This document shows, piece after piece, positions 1-9,536 of a stretch of DNA of 39,678 bases. The position numbers and the translations under genes are program-made. The number at the start of each line of letters is the position of its first letter. Position 1 is the first letter of the stretch. The notes below the pieces were generated by a model. That model was given only the letters and a program-made list of their open reading frames with translations, ran no database searches and was not told where the DNA came from. This DNA comes from Pseudomonadota bacterium (GTDB lineage Bacteria; Pseudomonadota; Gammaproteobacteria; Burkholderiales; Casimicrobiaceae), in contig JAFEDF010000245.1 in assembly GCA_018241785.1 (NCBI GenBank), positions 1 to 39,678 on the forward strand, read 5' to 3'.

Positions 1-118
1 GGCGAACTTCGCCCGCTGAACCGCGGAAGGGGTCAGGTCTTGCCTTTTGCCTGATCCCGCGGGATCAGGCAAAAGGCAAGACCTGACCCCTTCCGCGGTT
101 CAGCGGGCGAAGTTCGCC
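1..118. repeat. Perfect 118-bp palindrome at window edge (REP-like core)
   Basis: Bases 1-59 are the exact reverse complement of 60-118, with no spacer. The centre is cccgcggg at 56-63. The inner part (about 28-91) has the look of extragenic palindromic elements, with arms reading ggggtcaggtcttgcc. The outer part is different: bases 103-118 are the last sense codons of the minus-strand crotonase gene and 100-102 its stop codon, so 1-19 is an inverted copy of a coding end. A true extragenic palindrome would not normally extend into a gene. The position exactly at the window edge therefore suggests either a fold-back assembly end or an inverted duplication continuing to the left. Confidence 0.85.
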
Positions 119-924
119 GCCCGCTTGGCGAGAAAGGCGGCGACGCCCTCGGCGAAGTCAGGCGTGGCCGCGCATTCGGCGAAGCTCCTGGCCTCGGCCT
201 CGAGCTGGACGGCGAGCGGCCGGTCGAATGCGTCGCGCAGCAGGCGCTTGACGTTGCGAAGCGCCGTGCGCGGGCCGGTTTCGATCCGGCTGACGATGTC
301 GGCGACCGCCGCGTCGAGTTCAGCCGGCGCGACGACGCGATTGACGATCCCGATCCGCTCCGCTTCCGCGGCGCCGAAACGCTCGCCAAGCAGGCAGATC
401 GCGAGCGCGCGGCGCAGCCCGACCGCGCGCGGCAGCGACCACGTGGCCCCACCGTCGGGGGTCACCGCGATGTGCCGGTAGGCCGACGCAAAGACGGCGT
501 TGTCGGCGGCGACGACGAGATCGCATGCGGTGGCAATCGACAGGCCGAACCCCGCGACCGCACCGTGGACGGCGGCGATCGCGATCTGCGGCATCCGGTG
601 GATGTTCTCGATCGCGGTCTGGACGCGCAGCACGATGCGCTCGAACGCGCCTGCCAGGTCCGCGGGCGGGTCGGAGAGGAGCTCGGCGAAGCAGCGCAGG
701 TCGCCGCCCGCCATGAAGTGCGCGCCCGCGCCGCGCAGCACGAGCACGCGCAGCGACGGATCCGCGGCGACCGCTCCGGTGTGCCGCACCAGCGCGTCCA
801 TCATCGCGATGTCGAGGACGTTGAGTGCCGCCGGGCGGTTGAACGTGAGCGTCGCAACCGCACCGCTGCGGGTCAGCACGATCGAGTCGGGGCCCGCGGC
901 CGGGTCAGCGTCGGGTTGGGTCAT
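100..924 (-). CDS. Enoyl-CoA hydratase/isomerase family protein (PaaG-like)
   Basis: A 274-residue crotonase-fold protein, the normal length for the family. The first oxyanion-hole segment is AGGDL (residues 72-76) and the second is HGAVAGFG (120-127). The glutamates of classical enoyl-CoA hydratases are not in their usual places. Instead there is TPDGGAT followed by LPR (155-166), a pattern seen in PaaG-type isomerases, so isomerisation of an acyl-CoA is as likely as hydration; the substrate is unknown. The ATG at 922-924 has AAGGAC about 7 bases upstream and lies inside the end of the preceding FemAB/GNAT-like gene (20-bp overlap), so the two are probably co-translated. The stop codon falls within the left-edge palindrome. 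Confidence 0.88.
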   Translation of the reverse strand: MTQPDADPAAGPDSIVLTRSGAVATLTFNRPAALNVLDIAMMDALVRHTGAVAADPSLRVLVLRGAGAHFMAGGDLRCFAELLSDPPADLAGAFERIVLRVQTAIENIHRMPQIAIAAVHGAVAGFGLSIATACDLVVAADNAVFASAYRHIAVTPDGGATWSLPRAVGLRRALAICLLGERFGAAEAERIGIVNRVVAPAELDAAVADIVSRIETGPRTALRNVKRLLRDAFDRPLAVQLEAEARSFAECAATPDFAEGVAAFLAKRAANFAR

Positions 925-2128
925 CGTCGGTCCTTGTCGGTGGGGTTGCGCCGTCGTTCGCCGCCGGGCGGCGAAACGGGCTGCTCGCCTCGAGCTCGTC
1001 GATGGCGTGCATGATCTCGTCGCGCTCGCCGGCGCAGAACGCCGCGATCGCCGCCGCGAAGGCCGGGTCGGCCACGGCGTGCAGCGACCGCGTCGGTGCC
1101 GGCAGCAGGCCGCGCGCCAGCTTGTGCGCACCCTGCGCGCCGCCCTCGAAGCGCATGATCGCACGCTCGATGCAGAACTCGATGGCCTGGTAATAGCACG
1201 CCTCGAAGTGCAGTCCCGGCACGAACTCCCGTGTCCCCCAGTAGCGCCCCCACAGCGTGCGCCCATCGTGGATGTCGAGCGCCGCGCACAGCGGGTGCGA
1301 GCCGCGGTAGCCGACGACGAGGAGCACGTTTCGCGAAAGCCCCGAGGCGATGCGCTCGAAGAATTCGCGGGTCAGATACGGTGTCGAGCCGTGCGCTGCA
1401 TAGGTTCGCGTGTAGCAGTCGTGGAAGAACGCCCAGTCGGATGCGCGGATCGCGTCGCCATCGAGGCGCCTGAACTCGATGCCGGCGGCAGCGACGCGCT
1501 GGCGCTCCTGGCGGATCTTGCTGCGCTTCGCGTGATTCAGCGCAAAGAGGAAATCGGTGAAGTCGCGGTAGCCGCCGTTGGACCAGTGGAACTGGACGCC
1601 GCTTCGCAGCATCATCCCGGACGCCGCGCCTTCGGCGGCCTGCTCTCCGTCGGCGAACAGCATGTGCAGCGACGAATAGCCGTGCGCGAGCCCGGCACGG
1701 GCGGCGGCGAGCAGCGCATCGCGCACGGCGCGATCGCCTGCGAGCATCCGCGGCCCGGTCACCGGAGTGAACGGAACGGCCGCCACGAGCTTCGGGTAGT
1801 AGCGGCGGCCGTGGTGCCGGTAGGCGTTCGCCCATCCCCAGTCGAACACGTATTCGCCGTAGCTGTGCGCCTTCGCGTAGAGCGGCAGCGCGCCGACGAG
1901 CACGTCGCCGCGCCACGCAGTGAGAAAGCGCGGTGTCCAGCCGGTCAGCGGGGTCGCGCAGCCGCTCTCCTCGAGCGCGGAGAGCCACGCGTGCGACACG
2001 AACGGCTGCGTGCCGGCGATGCTGTCCCACGCGGCCGGTGCGATGGCGGCGAGCGGCACGTCATCGCGGATGCGCAGCCGCGCCAACGCACCTCGCGCCG
2101 GCGTGTCGAGCGGAAGCGGTGCATCCAT
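905..2128 (-). CDS. FemAB/GNAT-like N-acyltransferase (DUF482 family)
   Basis: About 407 residues resembling the DUF482/'peptidogalycan biosynthesis' family, which has a GNAT fold related to FemAB. Visible family traits are the HAWLSALEESG stretch near residue 46, the YGEYVFDWGWANAY motif near residue 90, a central KRSKIRQER basic segment, and a C-terminal FEACYYQAIEFCIER region followed by FEGGAQG and the HKLARG motif. The substrate is not known for this family. Start: ATG at 2126-2128; a GTG one codon upstream (2129-2131) is equally possible. It is divergent from nadE, with about 62 bp between the starts, and overlaps the downstream crotonase gene by 20 bp. Confidence 0.85.
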   Translation of the reverse strand: MDAPLPLDTPARGALARLRIRDDVPLAAIAPAAWDSIAGTQPFVSHAWLSALEESGCATPLTGWTPRFLTAWRGDVLVGALPLYAKAHSYGEYVFDWGWANAYRHHGRRYYPKLVAAVPFTPVTGPRMLAGDRAVRDALLAAARAGLAHGYSSLHMLFADGEQAAEGAASGMMLRSGVQFHWSNGGYRDFTDFLFALNHAKRSKIRQERQRVAAAGIEFRRLDGDAIRASDWAFFHDCYTRTYAAHGSTPYLTREFFERIASGLSRNVLLVVGYRGSHPLCAALDIHDGRTLWGRYWGTREFVPGLHFEACYYQAIEFCIERAIMRFEGGAQGAHKLARGLLPAPTRSLHAVADPAFAAAIAAFCAGERDEIMHAIDELEASSPFRRPAANDGATPPTRTDDDPTRR

Positions 2129-2177
2129 CACGGCCCCCGATTGTCGCCGCTCGCGTCGATCGGCTCAAGGGTCCGCG

Positions 2178-2186
2178 TGCTAGCAT
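2178..2186 (+). promoter_or_regulatory. Candidate extended -10 promoter of nadE (leaderless-type spacing)
   Basis: TGC-TAGCAT matches an extended -10 element (TGn plus TAnnAT). It ends 7 bases before the nadE ATG, and no Shine-Dalgarno sequence lies between. If used, transcription would start at or within a base or two of the start codon. No convincing -35 is seen. Confidence 0.42.
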
Positions 2187-2193
2187 TTCCGGC

Positions 2194-4184
<1,991 letters not shown>

Positions 4185-4244
4185 ACGGTCTCCGCCTGCG
4201 AGTCGGGGCGGCTGGCATCTGCAATCCAACCCGGAGGATCGCGC

Positions 4245-4673
4245 ATGTCCTTTTCGAGCGAGTTCAGGGAATTTGCCATCAAGGGGAGCGTCGTCGATCT
4301 CGCGGTCGGCGTCATCATCGGCGCAGCATTCGGCAAGATCGTCGATTCGCTCGTCAAGGACATCATCATGCCGGTGGTCGGGCGCATCTTCGGCGGGCTC
4401 GACTTCTCCAACTACTTCATCATGCTGAAGACCCCGCCCGCAGGGTACTCGGGCCCGATGACCTACGACGCGCTGACCAAGGCCGGGGTTCCGCTGTGGG
4501 CCTACGGCAACTTCATCACGATCGCGATCAACTTCCTCATTCTGGCGCTGATCATCTTCCTGATGGTCCGCGCGTTCAACCGGATGAAACACGCACAGCC
4601 GGCCCCGCCGCCCCCACCGACGCCCGAGGAGGTCGTGCTGCTGCGCGAGATCCGCGACGCGCTGAAGAAATAG
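4245..4673 (+). CDS. mscL: Large-conductance mechanosensitive channel
   Basis: A 142-residue inner-membrane channel, forming a homopentamer that opens under membrane tension in hypo-osmotic shock. The N-terminal amphipathic helix ([21 protein letters not shown]) leads into TM1 with the [22 protein letters not shown] pore segment. A periplasmic loop and TM2 (about residues 85-108, [18 protein letters not shown]) follow, then a cytoplasmic tail with a proline run and the [12 protein letters not shown] helix. A strong GGAGG lies 7-8 bases before the ATG. It follows glnB by 60 bp on the same strand and may be read through from it. Confidence 0.97.
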   Translation: MSFSSEFREFAIKGSVVDLAVGVIIGAAFGKIVDSLVKDIIMPVVGRIFGGLDFSNYFIMLKTPPAGYSGPMTYDALTKAGVPLWAYGNFITIAINFLILALIIFLMVRAFNRMKHAQPAPPPPPTPEEVVLLREIRDALKK

Positions 4674-4688
4674 CGCGCCGGCCCAGGT

Positions 4689-4712
4689 GTCGCGCGGTGG
4701 GAGCCGCGCGAC
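4689..4712. other. Stem-loop between mscL and the binding-protein gene
   Basis: Perfect 9-bp stem gtcgcgcgg/ccgcgcgac with a 6-base loop, between the mscL stop and the Shine-Dalgarno of the next gene. There is no T-tract after it, so it is at best an imperfect terminator or an mRNA-stabilising hairpin. Confidence 0.5.
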
Positions 4713-4740
4713 GCGAATCACGATCCAAGGAGAGAACCCC

Positions 4741-5892
4741 ATGAAGCATCGCATCTGGCAGGCGCTCGCCGCGTTCGCACTGGTCTGCGGTTTTGCGCCG
4801 ACGGCGTCGGCCGATCTCACGTTCGGCGTCACGCTGTCGGCCACCGGTCCCGCGGCGTCGCTCGGCATCCCCGAGAAACGCACGATCGAACTGCTGCCGC
4901 CGACGCTCGGCGGACAGAAGATCCACTGGATCATTCTCGACGACGGCTCCGACACGACGCGCGCGGTCACCAACACCCGCAAGCTGATCACCGAGGACCA
5001 CGCCGACGCCATCATCGGCTCGACGGTGACGCCCAATTCGCTCGCGATGGTCGACGTCGTGGCCGACGCGAAGACGCCGATGATCTCGATGGCGGCGTCG
5101 GCGCGCATCATCGACCCGACCAACCCGCGCACGCACTGGGTGTTCAAGGTTCCGCAGAACGACTCGCTGATGGCCGACGCGATCGCCATCAACATGAAGC
5201 AGAACGGCGTGCGCACGCTCGGCTACATCGGCTTCAATGACGCCTACGGCGACAGCTGGCTGTCGGAGATCAAGCGCTCGGCCGCGACGGCGGGCATCAA
5301 GGTCGTTGCCGAGGAGAAGTACAACCGCAACGACGCGTCGGTCACCGGGCAGGTGCTGAAGCTGATTGCCGCGCAGCCCGATGCGATCCTCATCGGGGCG
5401 TCGGGGACGCCGGGCGCAACGCCCGAGAAGGAGCTCGTCGCGCGCCACTACAAGGGGAAGATCTACCAGACGCACGGCATCGCCAACCCGGACTTCCTGC
5501 GCGTCTGCGGCGCCGACTGCAACGGCACCTTGCTGCCGATCGGGCCGCTCGTCGTGTGGGAGCAGCTTCCCGACAGCAACCCGATCAAGGCGGTGGCGAA
5601 GCAGTACGTGAGCGAGTACGAGGCGAAGTACGGGCCGGGATCGCGCTCGTCGTTCGGCGGCCACGCCTACGACGCGTGGATGCTGCTCACCAAGGCCGTT
5701 CCGGTCGCGCTGCAGAAGGCGCAGCCCGGTACCCCCGAGTTTCGCGCGGCCCTGCGCGACGCACTCGAGCAGACGACCGTGGTCGGCACCAACGGCGTGT
5801 TCACGATGACGCCGCAGGATCACAACGGCATGGACAATCGCGCACGCGTGATCGTGAAGATCGAGAACGGCAAGTGGATCCTCGTGAAGTGA
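4741..5892 (+). CDS. Branched-chain/aromatic-type ABC transporter substrate-binding protein
   Basis: A 383-residue periplasmic binding protein of the LivK/type I fold. The signal peptide is clear: basic MKHR, hydrophobic core, and likely cleavage after TASA (residue 24). The mature start DLTFGVTLSATGPAASLGIPE is the usual ligand-site region of this family. The C-terminal part has the GGHAYDAWMLL helix and an ending typical of full-length members. An AAGGAGA ribosome site sits upstream of the ATG; the longer in-frame upstream extension lacks one. It heads an importer operon with LivH, LivM-LivG and LivF homologues. The substrate cannot be read from sequence; amino acids or aromatic acids are both plausible. 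Confidence 0.93.
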   Translation: MKHRIWQALAAFALVCGFAPTASADLTFGVTLSATGPAASLGIPEKRTIELLPPTLGGQKIHWIILDDGSDTTRAVTNTRKLITEDHADAIIGSTVTPNSLAMVDVVADAKTPMISMAASARIIDPTNPRTHWVFKVPQNDSLMADAIAINMKQNGVRTLGYIGFNDAYGDSWLSEIKRSAATAGIKVVAEEKYNRNDASVTGQVLKLIAAQPDAILIGASGTPGATPEKELVARHYKGKIYQTHGIANPDFLRVCGADCNGTLLPIGPLVVWEQLPDSNPIKAVAKQYVSEYEAKYGPGSRSSFGGHAYDAWMLLTKAVPVALQKAQPGTPEFRAALRDALEQTTVVGTNGVFTMTPQDHNGMDNRARVIVKIENGKWILVK

Positions 5893-5916
5893 CGCCGGAT
5901 CGCGCCTGACGCTTCG

Positions 5917-5940
5917 GCGGGCGGCTTTCGGGCCGCCCGC
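5917..5940. other. Stem-loop after the binding-protein gene
   Basis: Perfect 9-bp stem gcgggcggc/gccgcccgc with a tttcgg loop in the 95-bp gap between the binding-protein gene and the livH homologue. There is no following T-tract. Hairpins here commonly protect the upstream mRNA and reduce read-through, so the binding protein is made in excess over the membrane subunits; that role is inferred. Confidence 0.6.
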
Positions 5941-5987
5941 TGCTCCGTCCCCTTCCGGGGCGGTCGCGGCGCCCACGCCCATCGACG

Positions 5988-7025
5988 ATGGACCTCTCGA
6001 TCGCCGCGCTCCTCGCGCAGGACGGCATTACCAACGGGGCGATCTACGCGCTCCTCGCGCTCGCGATCGTGCTGGTGTTCACGGTCACGCGCGTCATCTG
6101 GATTCCGTCCGGCGAGTTCCTGTCGTACGGCACGCTGACCCTCGCAGGCCTGCAGCTCGGCAAGGCGCCGGGAACCGTCGGCCTGCTGGTCGCGCTGGCG
6201 ATCGTCGCCGGGTTGGTCGAGACGGCGTCGTCGTGGCGCCAGGGCGCGCTCGCGCGCCTGCCACGGCGCCTGCTCTTCTGGGTGGGCGTCCCGCTGCTGA
6301 TCGCGCTGGTGCTCGCGCGCGCGGCACCGCTGCAATGGCCGTTTCCGGTGCAGGTGCTGCTGACGCTCGCCGCCGTCACCGCGATGGGGCCGCTGCAGTA
6401 CCGGATCGTCTACCAGCCCCTCGCCGACGCGAGCGTGCTCGTGCTGCTGATCGTCTCGGTCGCCGTCCACTTCGTGCTGACGGGGCTCGGTCTGTGGTTC
6501 TTCGGCGCCGAAGGATCGCGCACGCCGGCATTCTCGGATGCTTCGCTGCAGGCCGGAGCAGTGGTGTTCAGCGCGCAGAGCCTCTTCGTCGTGCTCGCGA
6601 GCCTGCTCCTGATCGGCGTGCTGTACCTGCTTTTCGGCGCGACGCTGTACGGCAAGGCGCTGCGGGCGACCGCGATCAACCGCATCGGCGCGCGCCTCGT
6701 CGGCATCTCGCCGAGCTTCGCCGGCACACTCACCTTCGCGCTCGCGGCGCTGCTCTGCGCCTTCTCGGGCGTCCTGATCGGGCCGATCACGACGGTGTAC
6801 TACGACTCCGGATTCCTCATCAGCCTCAAGGGCTTCGTCGGAGCGATCATCGGCGGGCTCGTCAGCTACCCGCTCGCTGCGGCAGGCGCGATCCTGGTCG
6901 GGCTCCTCGAATCGTTCTCGTCGTTCTGGGCGAGTGCATTCAAGGAAGTGATCGTCTTCACGCTGATCATCCCGGTTCTCCTCTGGCGCAGCCTCGCGAC
7001 GCGCCACCACGAGGAAGACGAGTAG
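5988..7025 (+). CDS. livH: ABC transporter permease, LivH type, with insertion
   Basis: A 345-residue inner-membrane permease of the high-affinity branched-chain family. Recognisable parts are the N-terminal NGAIYALLALAIVLVF helix, the YGTLTLAGLQLG segment, the EAA-like region GKALRATAINRIGARLVGI, and the VGAIIGGLVSYPLAAAGAILVGLLE segment near the C terminus. Typical LivH proteins are about 290-300 residues. The extra length is about 50 residues around positions 65-125, which holds additional hydrophobic segments (WVGVPLLIALVLA and FPVQVLLTLAAV) before the RIVYQPLADASVL motif. It is followed 4 bp later by the LivM-LivG fusion. The gene symbol denotes family, not proven substrate. Confidence 0.92.
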   Translation: MDLSIAALLAQDGITNGAIYALLALAIVLVFTVTRVIWIPSGEFLSYGTLTLAGLQLGKAPGTVGLLVALAIVAGLVETASSWRQGALARLPRRLLFWVGVPLLIALVLARAAPLQWPFPVQVLLTLAAVTAMGPLQYRIVYQPLADASVLVLLIVSVAVHFVLTGLGLWFFGAEGSRTPAFSDASLQAGAVVFSAQSLFVVLASLLLIGVLYLLFGATLYGKALRATAINRIGARLVGISPSFAGTLTFALAALLCAFSGVLIGPITTVYYDSGFLISLKGFVGAIIGGLVSYPLAAAGAILVGLLESFSSFWASAFKEVIVFTLIIPVLLWRSLATRHHEEDE

Positions 7026-7029
7026 GCCG

Positions 7030-8802
7030 ATGCGCGGTGCACCGGCCGTCCCGCGAATCGCCACGGCGGCGTTCGTCGCGCTCCTCGTCGCCGTTCCGCT
7101 CATCGCGCCGCCGTTCTGGGTGACGCTCGGCAACTACATCGGGCTCTACAGCATCGTCGCGCTCGGACTGGTGCTGCTGACCGGCGTCGCCGGGCAGACC
7201 TCGTTCGGACAGGCCGCCTTCGTCGGCCTCGGCGCGTACACGAGCGCCTGGGTCACCACGCAAGCCCCGGTGTCGCCGTGGCTGGCGCTGCCGATGGCGC
7301 TCGCGCTGACCGCCGTGGTCGCGCTCGCGCTCGGCTTCATCACGCTGCGGATGAAGGGACACTATCTCCCGCTCGCGACGATCGCATGGGGGATCGCGCT
7401 CTACCTGACCTTCGGCAATCTCGACTGGCTCGGCGGCCATACCGGCATCGGCGGCATTCCGCCGCTCTCCATCGGCGGCTTCAGCCTGCGCAACGAGCGC
7501 CACTACTACGCGCTGATCTGGGTCGTTGCGCTCGCCACCCTGTGGGCGAGCCGCAACCTGCTCGATTCGCGTCCCGGGCGTGCGCTGCGGGCGATGAAGG
7601 GCGGGCTCGAGATGGCCGAGGCGTTCGGCGTCAACGGCGCGCGGCTGAAGATCGTGGCCTTCGTCTATGCGGCGCTGCTCGCGTGCCTGTCCGGGTGGCT
7701 CTACGCGCACCTGCAGCGATTCGTCAATCCGACGCCGTTCGGGATCAACCAGGGCATCGAGTACCTGTTCATGGCGGTGATCGGCGGAGCGGCGAGCGTC
7801 TGGGGCGCAGTGGTCGGCGCAGCGCTGATCACCATCCTCAAGGAGGTGCTGCAGGACGTGCTCCCGTCGCTCCTCGGACGCTCGGGCAACTTCGAGATCG
7901 TCGTCTTCGGCGTGCTGATGATCGTGCTGCTGCAGTTCGCCCGCGACGGCGTGTGGCCGTGGCTCGCGCGGCTCGCCCCGGCCCGGCGCGCGCGGGCCGT
8001 GCCGGCCGCCGCGCCGCTTCCGTCGCGCGCTGCGGACCCGTCGCGCGACGTGGCGATCCTCACCGTGCACCGTGCACGCAAGACCTTCGGCGGCCTCGTC
8101 GCCGTCGACGATCTCAGCTTCGAGATCCGCACCGGCGAGATTCTCGGCCTGATCGGCCCCAACGGCGCCGGCAAGAGCACGACCTTCGGCCTCATCAGCG
8201 GGGCGCTGCGGCTGTCGGGCGGCGACATCGCCTTTCGGGGGCAGTCGCTGCAATCGCTCACGCCGTACGAGATCGCGCGGCTCGGCATCGGGCGCACGTT
8301 CCAGCACGTTCGCCTGTTGCCGCACATGTCGGTGCTCGACAACGTCGCGCTCGGAGCATACCTGCGCGGCAGCGCGGGCGTGCTGCGCGCGGCGCTGCGC
8401 CTCGACCGCGCCGAGGAGGCGCGCACGCGCGCCGTGGCGGCGCGCGCGATCGAGCGCGCGGGACTCGCCGCGCACACGTTCGACGAGGCGCGCAGCCTGC
8501 CGCTCGGCACCCAGCGCATCGTCGAGGTCGCGCGCGCGCTTGCCGCCGACCCGGTGCTGCTGCTGCTCGACGAGCCGGCGGCCGGGCTGCGCTTTCTCGA
8601 AAAGAAGGCCCTCGCCGATCTGCTGCGCGGATTGCGCTCGGAAGGCATGACGATCCTGCTCGTCGAGCACGACATGGAGTTCGTCATGGGTCTCACCGAC
8701 CGCCTGGTGGTGATGGATTTCGGCGAGAAGCTGGCCGAGGGCAGGCCCGACGACGTGCGGCAGGATCCGGCAGTGCTCGAAGCGTATCTGGGCGGGGTAT
8801 GA
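7030..8802 (+). CDS. Fused ABC permease-ATPase (LivM-LivG)
   Basis: A 590-residue single polypeptide joining two importer subunits. Residues 1 to about 310 are a LivM-type permease, with GLVLLTGVAGQTSFGQAAFVGLGAY, the EAA-like RALRAMKGGLEMAEAFGVN and several membrane helices. After an Ala/Pro/Arg-rich linker (about 320-345) comes a LivG-type ATPase with Walker A GPNGAGKST (near 376), the long LivG insertion GIGRTFQHVRLLPHMSVLDNV, an ABC signature in the variant form LPLGTQR, Walker B LLLLLDEP (near 510) and the switch histidine in VEHDMEFV. The fusion fixes one ATPase to one permease; LivF supplies the other. The stop overlaps the livF start (ATGA). Confidence 0.94.
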   Translation: MRGAPAVPRIATAAFVALLVAVPLIAPPFWVTLGNYIGLYSIVALGLVLLTGVAGQTSFGQAAFVGLGAYTSAWVTTQAPVSPWLALPMALALTAVVALALGFITLRMKGHYLPLATIAWGIALYLTFGNLDWLGGHTGIGGIPPLSIGGFSLRNERHYYALIWVVALATLWASRNLLDSRPGRALRAMKGGLEMAEAFGVNGARLKIVAFVYAALLACLSGWLYAHLQRFVNPTPFGINQGIEYLFMAVIGGAASVWGAVVGAALITILKEVLQDVLPSLLGRSGNFEIVVFGVLMIVLLQFARDGVWPWLARLAPARRARAVPAAAPLPSRAADPSRDVAILTVHRARKTFGGLVAVDDLSFEIRTGEILGLIGPNGAGKSTTFGLISGALRLSGGDIAFRGQSLQSLTPYEIARLGIGRTFQHVRLLPHMSVLDNVALGAYLRGSAGVLRAALRLDRAEEARTRAVAARAIERAGLAAHTFDEARSLPLGTQRIVEVARALAADPVLLLLDEPAAGLRFLEKKALADLLRGLRSEGMTILLVEHDMEFVMGLTDRLVVMDFGEKLAEGRPDDVRQDPAVLEAYLGGV

Positions 8803-9536
8803 AGGATCCGGCCCCGATCCTCGCGGTCGAGCGCCTGTGCGTGTCCTACGGCAAGGTGCCCGCGCTGCGCGACGTGACGCTGCGCGTCGCCGCCGGGTCG
8901 GTGGTGACCGTCATCGGGCCCAACGGCGCGGGCAAGACGACGCTCCTCGGCGCGATCGCCGGGCTGCTCCCGTCGCGCGGCGTCCTGCGCTGCTTCGGCG
9001 ACGAGGTCGCGAACTCGCCGGTCGAGGCGCGGGTCGAACACGGATTGGTGCTGGTGCCCGAGAAGCGTGAGCTGTTCGCGACGATGAGCGTGGCCGACAA
9101 CCTGCGCCTCGGGGCCTTCGTCCGGCGCCGCGACGGCGCGGTGGCGGCGACGCTCGCCGAGGTGTACGCGCGCTTTCCTCGGCTCGCCGAGCGGCGCGGG
9201 CAACTCGCCGGGACGCTGTCGGGCGGCGAGCGGCAGATGCTCGCCCTCGGCCGCGCGCTGATGGCCCGGCCGCGGCTCCTGCTCCTCGACGAGCCGTCGC
9301 TCGGACTCGCGCCGGTGATCGTGCGCGAGATCTTCGACATCATTGCGGCGCTGCGCGCGTCGGGGGTGGCCATCCTGCTGATCGAGCAGAATGCGCGTGC
9401 GGCGCTGCAGGTGGCCGATCACGGCTACGTGCTCGAGGCCGGAGAGTGCGTGCTCGAGGGGCCGGCTGCAGCGCTCTCGGGCGATCCGCGCGTCATCGCG
9501 AGCTACCTCGGACACGGAAAGGCATTCCAGGCATGA
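8799..9536 (+). CDS. livF: ABC transporter ATP-binding protein, LivF type
   Basis: A 245-residue second ATPase of the importer. Walker A GPNGAGKTT is near residues 40-48, the LivF-like VPEKRELFATMSVADNLRLGAF follows, the ABC signature LSGGERQ is near 140, Walker B LLLLDEPSLGLAP near 160, and the switch histidine position of the family is replaced by Gln in IEQNARAAL, which is usual for LivF. The ATG at 8799 overlaps the stop of the fusion gene (ATGA, 8799-8802), so it is translationally coupled. Its own stop overlaps the tldD start in the same manner. Confidence 0.94.
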   Translation: MKDPAPILAVERLCVSYGKVPALRDVTLRVAAGSVVTVIGPNGAGKTTLLGAIAGLLPSRGVLRCFGDEVANSPVEARVEHGLVLVPEKRELFATMSVADNLRLGAFVRRRDGAVAATLAEVYARFPRLAERRGQLAGTLSGGERQMLALGRALMARPRLLLLDEPSLGLAPVIVREIFDIIAALRASGVAILLIEQNARAALQVADHGYVLEAGECVLEGPAAALSGDPRVIASYLGHGKAFQA

